A stretch of DNA of 64,000 nucleotides from Platynereis dumerilii (taxonomy: Eukaryota > Annelida > Polychaeta > Phyllodocida > Nereididae): positions 868,001 through 932,000 of the forward strand of contig JAPTHN010000001.1 of NCBI GenBank assembly GCA_026936325.1, written 5' to 3'. The notes beneath the pieces were generated by a model, which was given only the letters and a program-made list of their open reading frames with translations, was not told where the DNA came from and ran no database searches. Made by a program: the position numbers and the translations under genes. Below are positions 22,775-34,316 of this stretch, in pieces. Numbering within the stretch: position 1 is the stretch's first letter; every line of letters starts with the position of its first letter.

Positions 22775-24890
22775 GCCTAAAACCACAATTACTTAATCCT
22801 ACTTTTATATGTATACCGGCTGAAAATGTGCCATTAGGTGAGTTATGAACATAAACAAAAAATTTTGGAAATTGGAGCACCGCTACCCCCCTTGACATAG
22901 GCCTTGAAGTTTTCAGGATATATTACGTTTCCGTAAAGTCGCGGTTTGCGATATCTTAAAGCGATGCCATTCCGAACAATTTTTAATGTCAAACGCTTCT
23001 GGCATTGATATTTCATAAGCAAACGTTACCAATTATGTACTTTTTTTTTTCAGACAGGTCTCTTGCCAAGAGTCTTGGTCTTAAAAAATTAATTGATTTT
23101 AAATATTTTGTGCTTAATATACCTTTAGGAATGGAAATAATAATTTACTTGGTATTTCTTTCTACTGTGAATGTTACGGTCGACGTGCCGTAAAGCGTTT
23201 GTATGGTACTGAAACAAAGACAAGTAAGAATGACATCAACTGTTAATAAGCTTCCTATGTGGGTTGAAGGGTCCTGACTTATTTATCTAAATCCTGGTCC
23301 TTGTGGTTCAGAAGAAAATTGGTCTAAAACTCCCAAGTACACAACACTAAGTCAACACTTTGATAAATTGATGATATTCCATGAATCGTTGAAATACTAG
23401 TATCATTAGTTGTATTGTGCCATTTAATTCATAAAGTTTAATTGTTATGAGGCCAAATGCTTCCAGGCAAAGAATAATCTCACATGGACTATGTACAATA
23501 ATAAAATAATGCTGATGTATATAGTATATACTGCACTAAATAGATGCCATGAATAATTATTAATATAAGGTAATTATGCAAAATTAGGTTAAAATTTCAT
23601 CTCCATGGGTAGAAAGAATTACACAAATCATATATATCATATACATGAAACTTTATGCATAGTATACTTCCAAGAGAGATTCATAATTATTTATTACTTA
23701 GGTTTCGGTATCAACTGCCCATTCATATGTCATGAAAGATTTGTAACATAACTTTGACTAGGTAATTCCATCCATTGATATTTAACTATTTAGTTGATTT
23801 AGGATGATCGATTTGAAGCTTTAGTTTAGAGATTTCTTAGTCTTTTGAATATATCATTTTGCAAAATAAACAGCCTACTTAAATGACTTGTCCTATTTGT
23901 GGGCAGGGAATGTCTGATCCCACTGCCGACACAAGCATCAATGTTTTCAGACATCCAAATTTCCTGTTTATTGAATATTGATATTTTTAGTATCCACATT
24001 ACCAGGGCTCCTCTACCTGGTCTGCCCTGTCAGAATGTAAGTCTCAATCAGAATAGGCAATAATATCTTAGTCTTGCATGGTCCATGCATGGCTTGATCT
24101 TGAAATAGCTATGCTGTCATATACATGAATATATTATGCTATATAAATAAGTTTTGGAACATATCATTTCTCGTGACTTCAATATTCCTTAACCAATTGC
24201 CTGGCATTGCAGTATATTCTAATTTTATTATACTTCAAGATTATTAAATTTATTGCAGAATAATAATTATCAAAATTGTGATAGGCTATAATTTCTGTAA
24301 GCCTACCTCAAAGAATTTATTTCTATGAATTGCATAAAATCATTATGAGTTAGGTGAATGAATCAGCAATAAGGTGTTGTGCGAATAAAAGCTATAGTAT
24401 TTCTGAGTATAGCAATGACAAGTTTTCAAATGGTTAACCCATGAAATATGTTCTGATACCAAATTGAGATTGAAAAACAGTTCTGCTTGGTATTAGATAT
24501 ATCACTAAAACACTTAGACTTTCTAATTTATCAAGTTTTCTGAATTTCATCGAGTTAAGCTGAAGGTGCTACTCACTGCAATTTACAGTAACAGTTCCTG
24601 ATAACTCTGACAACAAATATTTCATCATGTGGGTACTCATTTTAAAGCTCTTGACAAGAGGAATCCAATGGTATTTGTTTTGTCATTCGTCTAATAGTCG
24701 GTAGACGTAAACGTTCTCGCGGGCATTTTAAATCACCAAAACTTCAAGGCATATGTCAAGGGGGGTAACACTTGTCAGATTTTCAAAAAAATTGGTTTTT
24801 TGTTAATGGGGGACCCAATGGCACAAATTGGGCTGGTATACATATAGAATTTCCCAAAAAAGCAAATTAAGTCCCCCCCCCTAATTTTTT
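22775..24890. repeat. 2.1-kb foldback with ACCCCCCTTGACATA arms
   Basis: Left arm 22775-22960 and right arm about 24690-24890 are inverted copies. Shared blocks include ACTTAAT, TATATGTATACC, TGTGCCATTRGG and ACCCCCCTTGACATADGCC, then TTGAAGTTTT. The AT-rich loop (22990-24680) shows no gene. No target duplication was identified. It is likely a long-TIR nonautonomous transposon. Confidence 0.6.
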
Positions 24891-25261
24891 TTTTAGTTAT
24901 AGTAGCTGCACAACCTGCTCACTTCTGGCAGACAGCATATTTTGGTTTAAAATTCCTTAGCCATTTTTTATTTTCTTCACCAACTTCAAGGTGTTATGAT
25001 TCACTTATTACTAACCAAAGATTTACAAAACATTCAAGAAAAATTTTGAAGAGTTTGACGTACTGAAATTGTAAAGCAACTAAATTAACACAACTGAAAG
25101 TTTTTGTCACTGCGCCAATCTGTCAAGAACGCCATGTAAAAAACTTTTATTTCTGTTATTATCGTTTTCATAGCTTTGTATGTGTTTTTCCATTATGTAC
25201 TTTGCTTTATCTCGAGACTATGATGTCACAGATTTTGTTCAATAATTTTATATATTACACG

Positions 25262-25375
25262 CACAGATTTCAAGAAATTGATTCAATGCATTGACACATA
25301 TATATATTTTAAGCACAGGTTTCTAGAAACTGATTCAATACATTGACACACACATATATTTTACATGGATTATGT
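25262..25375 (+). repeat. Two-copy tandem duplication, about 56 bp each
   Basis: TTTC-AGAAA-TGATTCAATGCATTGACAC-ATATATATTTT occurs twice in succession with a few substitutions. The remainder of 24890-26430 is AT-rich, with no feature recognised. Confidence 0.6.
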
Positions 25376-26636
25376 ATGTTTAACTTGTTTAACTCTAATA
25401 CCTGTACTGGTTGAATCTTCAATGAATTGCAACTGAATCAAACAGACAACTTATCCTCAAAGGAGAGTTACAATGACTGACAACAAACTTAAAAAAAGTT
25501 ACTTGAAATTGTGATGACTTTGTTTGGAAAACTTCGACACTTGTGGTTGTACACAAAAAACAACATTGTCGGGCAGTTTTAAATTCCTTTGTGTTGTCAA
25601 ACTCTAAACGTATGGTGACAGGTTAAAGATTAGACCAATCACATTCACAGATACTGGATGATGTCACGGTTTAACTACTAAAAAAAGTTTTCAAACAGAT
25701 GTGGCTGTGAAAATGATAATAATTGCCCCAATCTCATGTTGACAGCAGTTGTGGAGTCTATTATTTATGAAAAAGAGAGGAACCATTCCACTGTGGAATT
25801 TTCACTAATCAAGAGTAGTAGAATACCACCCCAATAAATGTGCTTTAAGAAAAATAAATGATTATATTTATTTGTCAACATTTGGCAAAACAAAATCATA
25901 AGGCACCACTCAAATGTTTCTGTTAAAATTTTCCAGGGACGGTGACATTTAATGTTGATTCACAAAGTATTTTGTTTTCAATAGGTTACGTCTGGGAATC
26001 CTGCCAGTAATCAGGGCAAACTTAAAAGACCTCTTTAATTAGCTTTTTTAAATTAATATGCTTCTCGTGAAATTAGAAATACAATGATTGAGTGTCATTG
26101 CGATATGGCGGTTGGCATCGGTTTCTCGAAGGACCACCTAATTTCATTATCTTAATTATTCAACTTGATTAATCAGAGCTGTGCCACAAAAGGAATGCCA
26201 CATTGATGACCCCATGCAACCAGAGAAGCTATAGGATGCTCATTTCAATAAATCAACTTTTTTTTCCATACGCTCAGCCAGAAGATTGAATTTTGTTCCT
26301 AATTAAACGAGGTGTGTTGGGAAGGCATGTGCCCTGGTGGTCTTACCCCAAGAATTTTGTCAGCACTGTGGAGGTCACTTTCTTTCACTAATCTCATTCA
26401 AATTTACCATACATTCTCAGCAAGTTTTTAACTTTCGACCAGTCACTTTTGGCGCCCATCCCTGAAAAAAAAATTAATAAAGAAAATTAATGGATTGGCT
26501 TTCACCGGTCGAAGGTAAACCACACCTTCTTCTTCTTCTCCTTTATATATCTGTGCCTGTGTTGGAACCACCCTCTATTGAGCTAAAAACCTTCTGACTG
26601 ATACAATTCTCTAATATACACAGCTGCCTATCTCAG

Positions 26637-26722
26637 ACAGCTTGACAGATAGATAGGTAGTTAGGTACATAGGCAAATAGACAAATATATAGACAATTAG
26701 ATAGACAGATAGACAGATAGAC

Positions 26723-26760
<38 letters not shown>

Positions 26761-26762
26761 TA
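26637..26762 (+). repeat. GATA/GACA microsatellite
   Basis: An uninterrupted run of GATA units (about 26722-26760) is preceded by GACA/GATA mixed and decayed units from about 26637. It is a simple-sequence repeat. Confidence 0.9.
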
Positions 26763-28437
26763 TAGAATGCATACTATGTTACTCTAAACTTTAAACATTT
26801 CAATATGCCTGACATTTTATGTGTTTGATAAGACCATGCTCAGACATGCTGTGACTCATTTAGAAGGCTACACTGCAATTTCCATTTGATAGCCTATGTC
26901 TGCATTATGTAAATGATTAATCAGAGCTGACTCAGGTGCACCTGGCTCTTAATAATCTCAACTAATCATCCTAAAGTAATATTAGCTACAACAATCTTTC
27001 TTGATTGATATCATAATCGCAAATGGTTGATCAAACACACACACACTGAAGGCACCTTATGATGACATATAAGTTAGTTTCAGTTGACCTTATCATCAGT
27101 TGACGTTTGTCATCTCACGTTATACGTAATTTAATAATCTATCCGTTTGTGAAGAAGTGTATATTTCTCTGTGTCAAGGTGACAGATGAATTATATGAAC
27201 ATTTTGATCATGTAGTCAGTTGAGAATACAATCATGTAGGCCTGCAGTAGCCGTCTACCTAAGCAAATTTGTAAAATAGGATTATCAATAACATCATGCT
27301 GATTTCAAGATCCTACTTTTTTCCCACTAAAGGACTTCGGCACAATTCTTTGTTTCCAATTTGCTATATTGTATTTGAGCTTCTGTTGATTAGTGCTTAC
27401 TTTGCCAATTGAAAACAGGACGATAAAGTCACATATTTATGAGAGGTGCTGTAAACAAAGTTTATTTAGCAATAGGAAATGATGGATCAAGAATTACCAA
27501 ATTATGTATAGCTAAAACCTTTTAACACGACAACATAAGTCTCTCCAAAGAAGTCCCCTCAGGCTACCATAAAAACTCTACTCAATTTACAGCCTCTCTG
27601 ACACATCCGGAAAGGTAAATGTACTTTGTCATGCAATTAACTGTTGTTTTTCTCAGAGCCTCTTTGGTGAGGGATTTGTCATTTCTTCTGAAGCCTTCTT
27701 CAATGGCATACTGCTTTTTGTCATAAACACTAGTTCCTCAACTGCTCGTCACGATCCTCTTGAGATCTCTAGATTTTCAGCTCTCATTACGAGGAATTAT
27801 TAATACCAAATTAGACATCACTCAACAGTCAACTTCAGAGTAAAAGAACCATGATATAACATTATCAGCCATGCTGTGGCAGCCAGGTACTGGCAGACAC
27901 TGGAGAAATATTGTCTCAACTAACTTTCCATGAAAATGGCTAATGATGTCAAGTTACCAACAAGACCAACGACCACAATAAGTGGAAGGACATAAATGTT
28001 GAGGTGAATAACCTATTTGAACATTGGAGGGACTTCTGGTGACGCGTTTCTTACCTCTGCATTTTCCAGCTATGATGTAAAATTGTGCAAAGCCTCTTCA
28101 ACAGGTCTCCGACCAACTGCATCTTGTGGATATGCAGACAGCACAAACCTGTTATTACAGAAAATAATACGAGATAAGATGTGATGATGATGACAGTGCG
28201 AAAAGAAAGGCCTATAAAGGAAATGAGCAGACCATTGGTTGTTGCAAAATATGAACAGAATTCCCCCGCATGTCGAGCATCTTGGTATTTTCTTGAATAC
28301 GCTGAAACTCCCACGGTTGAATGCACATCACTCTTGAACTGTCATGCACATTCATGTATGAGTTGCTTTATTTCTGAAATGAGATTTTTTCCAAATCTGA
28401 TTATCATAACTTTGCAACTGGTTTGTGTCATTTCCAG

Positions 28438-28536
28438 TGGCCATCATCAAAATTTCCATGGGGAATGATGAAAATTCAGGAAACAAGAAAGCTAAATCAT
28501 TTCTTCAGAAGTTCGGATTGCCAAACACATTTACTG
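28438..28536 (+). CDS. Candidate 99-bp symmetric exon in module M2 (weak)
   Basis: The segment is preceded by a pyrimidine-containing TTTCCAG, followed by GTAAGA, and open between them. It is 99 bp long with phase 1 at both sides, so insertion or loss would keep frame. The peptide includes AIIKISMGNDENSG and LQKFGLPNTFTG. In copy V (50375-50471) the frame is open but the donor GT is lost; in copy III the frame shifts; copy II keeps only the first half. I recognise no protein family. It is more likely a chance open segment or dead exon than an active one. Confidence 0.2.
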
Positions 28537-29243
28537 GTAAGACACTTTTACAAAAACATGCACTCCATCCAACAACAACACCGCAGAACACCATAACACA
28601 TAGAATTCCAAACAAAAGTTCATCTCCACGGTAACTAAGCATCATAGATTTCCATCTGCCGTAGTAATCACTTTGGCGATAAAATAAATGCTGTATAAAT
28701 TTATAAACCATGGTCTTTAAACGAGCAGATATACTCCACAGACTCATTGGAAAAAGAAATGTACATAAAAGTTTGAATCACCACATATAAGAACCTGACA
28801 GTATCCAAAATGGCATTGGAGTACATTTCTCTGGGTGAATGTCTGGATGACGTTTTTCATGACAGAAACCTCTGCTGTTAGTTCAGTCTGAAACTGACAT
28901 TACAGTATTTAGTCCTCAATTGAGATCAACTGTTTTTCAACTGTTTTTTCCTCAGTGAGCTTATACAGCATCTTTTGTGGTTTTACATAAGATGGTCATA
29001 TCCTGGGCTGAGTTTTTCTTGTCTCAAGCAAACTTTACCTAATATAATTAATATCCTGGCAACCCTGCATTGTACAGCTTTCAGATACAGATGACGAGAA
29101 ATGACTGACCAATGCAATTTTCATTAAACAGAATACTGCTCTGTTCAGATGTCCACCTACACTAGACTCTATTTATCACATTTGCATTTTCTGGAATTGC
29201 ATGTCGACAGCAAGGTACGACATGCATGAAATTATTTAGAATA

Positions 29244-29454
29244 CCGTAAAACGGGGTAAAATTGGCAATCCGGGGGAAAGTTGGCTGCCTATTTTAACCT
29301 AATCAATGACAGAAATGCCAACTTTCCTCACTGACACAGGTGGTAGATTTGCCGAAGAAACCTGTGTCAGTGAGCAAAGTAGGCATTTCTTCCATTAGTT
29401 GGGTTAAAATGGCTGGCCAACTTTCCCCCTGATTGCCAAGTTTACCTCGTTCAA
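29244..29454. mobile_element. Hairpin MITE (near-perfect 210-bp palindrome)
   Basis: Almost the whole element pairs with itself. The left arm CCGTAAAACGGGGTAAAATT...GGGGGAAAGTTGGC...CACTGACACAGGT is mirrored on the right, leaving a loop of about 20 nt (29341-29361). TA precedes it at 29242-29243; the right boundary is diverged. A transcript would form a hairpin with arms of about 95 nt. Confidence 0.75.
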
Positions 29455-30824
29455 TGTGGTAATATTTTAATCTAAAGGTTTAAAACTAAATTTAATAATA
29501 CTACACACAAATGAGTGAAGAAAACACTTACAATAGTTGTTTCAAAACTTAGACAAATCACAAAATAGATAACCAGCTTAAGAATACACAGGAGAGCCTA
29601 TTGTGAAGCAGACAAAGCAAAGATTTCTTATTTTTGTTGCCAGAAACTTCTTTTGCCAGTCTTGTTTCTATTTAGTTCTTCTTTCAGGATGGGGTCTTGC
29701 AAGCATCCTCTTATAGCCCCCATATAAGCCAGCAGACATGCCAGCCAGCCAAGGAAGATGTCTTTCTTTGTTAATCTACTGGTCAAGTGCTGCAAGTGTT
29801 TGTCGTCTGTGTCTATTACGACATATTCACTCAAAATAAATACCTTTTCAGTCTGATATTCAGTGTCAAACACTTTATTTTTGAACTTTCCAAATGGTAC
29901 GTGCTAAACATTTTTGCATCAGACATTTACAATAGTCATTATTATGATTCGACATATGTAGATTTTACTGATTTTATAACTTAAAATTAGTTAAGCAGAG
30001 CCCTGCAATGCCTCATTTGTAAATAAAACAATGGTTTTCCATGGTTTTCATATGTACCTTATAACAAAAACAACGCCAGTCTCTTCAAAAATTTCTTAAG
30101 GCACTAGTCAAGTACTGACACCATCCTCAAGCACTGAATCAAAGAAGTCCCCCAAGGCTACCAGAAAAAACTCAACTCGATTTACAACTGCTCTGAACAT
30201 CTGGAAAGGTAAATGTATTTTGTCATGCAATTAACTGTTGTTTTTCTAAGAGCCTCTTTGGTGAGGGATTTGTCATTTCTTCTGAAGCTTTCTAGAATGA
30301 TAAACACACTAGTTCCTCAACTGCTTGTCACGCTCCTGTTGAGATTTCCAGATTTTCAGCCCCTCTTATGAGGAAGCTACAATCTTGTATATGAGGGTGC
30401 CAACAAGATAAATTGCCACAATAACTGGAATGACCTAAATATTGAGGAGATGAATGACATATTTGAACTTCTGCTGACATGTCTTTGACTTCCGCATTTT
30501 CAAGACATGAAAATCGAGCTATTATTGGTAAGCCTCTTCAAGAGGTCAACGTCCAACTGTTTCTTTTCAATAAGCAGTCAGCACAAAACCTGCTATTACA
30601 GAAAATAATGCAAGAAAATTATACAAGATAAGACGCGATGATGATGACAGTGTGATGAGAGAAACCTATTTGGGAAAAGAGCAGAATATTGGTAGCCAGA
30701 TATGTACAGAATGCAATCTGCATGGCAAGCGTCTAGGCATTTCTCGAGCACACTGAAACAGTATGAATGTGTGTCACTCTCGAGCTTCAGTACACTTAAA
30801 TTTCTTCCTGCAGCTGCATATTCT

Positions 30825-31170
30825 GCAATAGAAACAGCAGAATTCTGCAGAAAACTGCAGAATTCTGCAGTTCTGCAAAAAAATTCTGCAGTTCTGTAGG
30901 AAACTGCAGAATTCTGCAGAAAACTGCAGAATTCTGCAGAAAACTGCAGAATTCTGCAGTTCTGCAAAAAATTCTGCAGTTCTGAAGGAAACTGCAGAAT
31001 TCTGCAGGAAGCTGCAGAATTCTGCAGGAAGCTGCAGAATTCTGCAGTTCTGCAATAAATTCTGCAGTTCTGTAGGAAACTGCAGAATTCTGCAGGAAGC
31101 TGCAGAATTCTGCAGTACTGCAATAAATTCTGCAGTTCTGTAGGAAACTGCAGAATTTTGCAGTTCTGCA
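30825..31170 (-). repeat. CTGCAGAATT palindromic array 1
   Basis: Repeated CTGCAGAATTCTGCAG, a 16-bp palindrome of overlapping PstI and EcoRI sites, is separated by GAAA- or GGAAG-type spacers. The basic period is 10 bp and the pair period about 20 bp. Spacers are A-rich on the plus strand, opposite to the T-rich spacers of the four later arrays, so this array is inverted relative to them. Confidence 0.9.
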
Positions 31171-31219
31171 GCTCCATTAATACCTATACAAGAATGAGGA
31201 CTGTGAGGAAACAAATGGG

Positions 31220-31868
31220 ATCACAAAAATGTCATTTTACAAACTGCTCTATCAAAATAAACTTCAATGGACGCTTTGCCTCTCTGCTCGGTCAATTCTC
31301 AACCAAATGTCATTCAGAAAATTGTTTCAGGTACCCAACAACGAGGTCTATTGACTACACTAGTCAGTCTTTGTCCGTCGTTGTTTTTTTTTGCCGTACG
31401 ACCCGTTTTTCGGCGATCGGTCAGCTCGCAAAAATGTCATTTTATAAACTACTGACAGTGCTCTATCAAAATAAACTTCAATGGACGTTTTGCCTCTCTG
31501 CTCGGTTAATTCTCAACCAGATTTCATTCCGAAAAAAGTTTCAGATACTCTGCAACCAGGTCTATTTAATACAATAGTCAGTCTTTGTCCGTCGTTGTTT
31601 CTTTTTGCCGTACGACCCGTTTTTCGGCGATCGGTCAGCTCGCAAAAATGTCATTTCATAAACTGCTGACAGTGCTCTATCATAATGAACTTCCATGGAC
31701 ATTTTTCGTCTCTGCTCGGTCAATTCTCAACCAAATTTCATTCCGAAAAAAGTTTCAGGTACTCTGCAACCAGGTCTATTTAATACAGCAGTCAGTCTTT
31801 GTCCTTCGTTGTTTCTTTTTGCCGTACGGCACTTTTTTCGGCGATCTGTGTGCTCGCAAAAATGTCAT
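31220..31868 (+). repeat. Three tandem copies of a 212-bp unit
   Basis: AAAATGTCATTT recurs at about 31227, 31433, 31646 and 31860. Each unit contains TCTCTGCTCGGT, TTCTCAACCA, GTCAGTCTTTGTCC, TTTTTGCCGTACG and TTCGGCGATC. The copies are similar by eye. The period is not a multiple of three, so the open frames across it do not repeat a protein. It looks like a small satellite expansion inside the transposon. Confidence 0.9.
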
Positions 31869-31892
31869 TCCACAAACTGCTACCTGGTAGAA

Positions 31893-32036
31893 CTGCAGAA
31901 TTCTGCAGCTTCCTGCAGAGTTTTTTTTGAAACTGCAGAATTCTGCAGATTTTTTTGGAACTGCAGAATTCTGCAGCTTCCTGCAGAATTCTGCAGTTTT
32001 CTGCAGAATTCTGCAGTTTTTTGCAGAACTGCATAA
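31893..32036 (+). repeat. CTGCAGAATT palindromic array 2
   Basis: Same palindromic unit as array 1, with T-rich spacers (TTTTTTTTGGAA and TTTTCTG types). It opens the first 420-bp composite unit. Confidence 0.9.
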
Positions 32037-32985
32037 AACCTCCCAGGCTGCATATCTCTTACAGGATTACAGATTTTGCTGCAGAAACTTTTCAGAAACG
32101 CTGCAATGACAGAGGACTACCAAAACCCAGGCCCCCTAAACCACAACCCCCCAAACCAACCCCCCAAATAAATGTTTCCTTGGTAGCGGCAAGCCCAATG
32201 TCAAAGAGGTCTGAACTGTACAGATGCAATACACTGGAGGAAGTAGCAGAGGTTCAGAAATCATGCAGTTAGCTGCAGAATTCTGCAGCTTCCTGCAGAG
32301 TTTTTTTTTGAAACTGCAGAATTCTGCAGATTTTTTTGGAACTGCAGAATTCTGCAGCTTCCTGCAGAATTTTGCAGTTTCCTGCAGAATTCTGCAGTTT
32401 TTTGCAGAATTCTGCAGTTTTCTGCAGAATTCTGCAGTTTTTTGCAGAACTGCATAAAACCTCCCAGGCTGCATATCTCCTACAGGATTACAGATTTTGC
32501 TGCAGAAACTTTTCAGAAATGCTGAAATGACAGCGGACTACCAAAACCCAGACCCCCTAAACCACAACCCCCCAAACCAACCCCCCAAATAAATGTTTCC
32601 TTGGTAGCGGCAAGCCCAATGTCAAAGAGGTCTGAACTGTACAGATGCAATACACTGGAGGAAGTAACAGAGGTTCAGAAATCATGCAGTTAGCTGCAGA
32701 ATTCTGCAGCTTCCTGCAGAATTCTGCAGTTTCCTGCAGAATTCTGCAGTTTTTTGCAGAATTCTGCAGTTTTTTGTAGAATTCTGCAGTTTTTTGCAGA
32801 ATTCTGCAGTTTTTTGCAGAATTCTGCAGTTTTTTGTAGAACTGCAGAATTCTGCAGTTTTCTGCAGGATTCTGCAGTTTTCTGCAGAATTCTGCAGTTT
32901 TTTGCAGAACTGCATAAAACCTCCCAGGCTGCATATCTCCTACAGAATTACAGATTTTGCTGCAGAAACTTTTCAGAAACGCTGC
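32029..32985 (+). repeat. Tandem 420/459-bp composite units with arrays 3 and 4
   Basis: The spacer starting AACTGCATAAAACCTCCCAG occurs at 32029, 32449 and 32908. It is followed by TACAGGATTACAGATTTTGC, a C-rich CCCCCCAAACCAACCCCCC stretch and GTTTCCTTGGTAGCGGCAAG. It ends in a CTGCAGAATT array at 32268-32455 (array 3) and at 32690-32918 (array 4). The third spacer is interrupted by copy B at 32985 and resumes at 34994. Confidence 0.9.
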
Positions 32986-33790
32986 CCCTCCCGAGCAGCA
33001 ACGTAAATCAAACCTCTCGCTACGTAATTATTTGGGTTAGAATCAAACGTTGGGCCAAACAACGTATGACAAAGGTAGGACAAAGGTAATTTCAAAACGT
33101 TGCACTCAGATGGAAAACCAAACGTAGGTCGCAACCTTAGTAAGAGGTTGGCAGATAGTTTGTTTTATAGTTTGGCCGAACGTTCGAGTCACACATAAGT
33201 CATACCTTTGGTTGAGAGGTTGGAAGAACGTTTGGTTGTAACGTTTGGCTAAACGTGTCAGTCATTCGTTAATCATACCTTTGGTTGAGAGGTTTGAAGA
33301 ACGTTTGACTATTACGTATGACCATACCTTTGATTCATAGGTTTGTCGAACATTAATTTGAGATGTTTTTAAAACCTTAGACTATTACGTAAGTCATACC
33401 TTTGGTTGAGAGGTTTGAAGAACATTTGACGATTACGTATGACCATACCTTTGATTCATAGGTTTGTTGAACATTCATTTGAGAGGTTTTTACAACCTTA
33501 GACTATTACGTATGACCATACCTTTGATTCATAGGTTTATCAAAGGTATGGTCGCACATTTGGCAATACGTAAGTTCCAAGGTTTCTCCAACGTGTTTTT
33601 GCTATGTATGGAAAACGTTTGAAAGTAACGTTCAGGGCAAACATCTGATCATACGTATCTGCTAAAGGTTTGTTGAAGGTTTGCACAAAGTTGCAGAACC
33701 TGGGATCCTAAGTCACAGAGAACCTTGTAGCGCCATCTATTCCCATACCTATTCCAAGCTATCTGGTAACTTTGAGCATATAAAACCTCC
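32986..33790. repeat. Subterminal degenerate 11/13-bp tandem array, copy B
   Basis: Inverted counterpart of 17990-18819. Steps such as ACCTTTGGTTGAG (13), AGGTTTGAAGA (11), ACGTTTGACTATT (13) and ACGTATGACCAT (12) follow one another. The palindromic ACGT core alternates with ACCTTTG and AGGTTTG. The array is open in short frames only. Confidence 0.85.
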
Positions 33791-33917
33791 AACAGGATGC
33801 TTGCTGGTGATAATTGGATGAAGCCATAAAGAAATAGTAGCTACAAAAGTAACAAAAATTACCAAATAAATATCTCTTAAAATATGAAAGATTACATAGG
33901 CCAAAAAAAATAATTCT

Positions 33918-34316
33918 GAAGTACTGCTCAACCACAAACGAGCAAGAGAGAATCAGTTAAGACCGGAGTTGAACTGAGCCTACTTGCAACTGAATGCCAC
34001 CTATCCAGCAGGCCAGTTTGGATTGGGATTTTTCCAACTCTTCAGAGTTGCAGCATTAATCCCTTACAAGGTAAGTGAATATTTATTATTTATTATAGTC
34101 CTTAAATGGACTGTAGACTGCTTGGTAAAACAAGGAAGAAAAGTCTACTAATTTTGGAGCCACCTTCAGTGCTTGCTGCCTGGCTCTGCTCTCTCTATCT
34201 TGCTCTGTTTTCTTTTCTTCTCTTCACTGTTTTAAATCATGTTTTCTCTTTGCAGATCTCCCAACAAAAAGTCCACCAAGCACCCATCCCCTCAAGACCT
34301 GAAATAAAAAAATCTT
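33918..34316 (+). pseudogene. Captured gene-tail candidate in copy B core: exon-intron-exon
   Basis: An open stretch at about 33921-34071 ends CCTTACAAG and meets GTAAGT at 34072, a consensus donor. A T-rich tract ending TTCTCTTTGCAG supplies an acceptor at about 34255. Joined in phase, the frame continues QDLPTKSPPSTHPLKT to a TGA near 34303, and AATAAA follows at once (34304-34309). The intron would be about 183 bp. This looks like the last two exons and poly(A) signal of a host gene carried inside the transposon. I do not recognise the peptide (for example LSLLATECHLSSRPVWIGIF), so a chance arrangement remains possible. Confidence 0.3.

Larger units (their letters stand above)
27540..29990 (+). 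repeat. Segmental unit copy I (modules M1-M7)
   Basis: First full run of a module order repeated downstream. M1 at 27541 contains AAGAAGTCCCC, ACATCCGGAAAGGTAAATG and TTGTTTTTCTCAGAGCC. M2 is at 28400, M3 (TCATAGATTTCCATCTGC) at 28645, M4 (TCCAAAATGGCATTGGAGTA) at 28808, M5 at 28905, M6 at 29140 and M7 (AGCCTATTGTGAAGCAGACA) at 29594. Conservation between copies is spread evenly through non-open sequence, so this is duplicated DNA rather than conserved coding exons. It carries the hairpin MITE at 29244. Confidence 0.75.

Noticed and set aside
28051-28326. 91-codon minus-strand frame with hydrophobic stretches
   Set aside because: The corresponding sequence in copies II, III and V is not open, and conservation extends equally outside it.
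30596-31214. Long minus-strand frames (up to 193 codons) rich in LQNSAVS and AEFCSFLQN
   Set aside because: They are translations of the 10-bp CTGCAGAATT array in several frames. The same pseudo-repeats appear on both strands and at every array.
31158-31890. Frames of about 100-140 codons across the 212-bp triplication
   Set aside because: The period is not a multiple of three, so the frame changes from copy to copy. There is no start context or homology.
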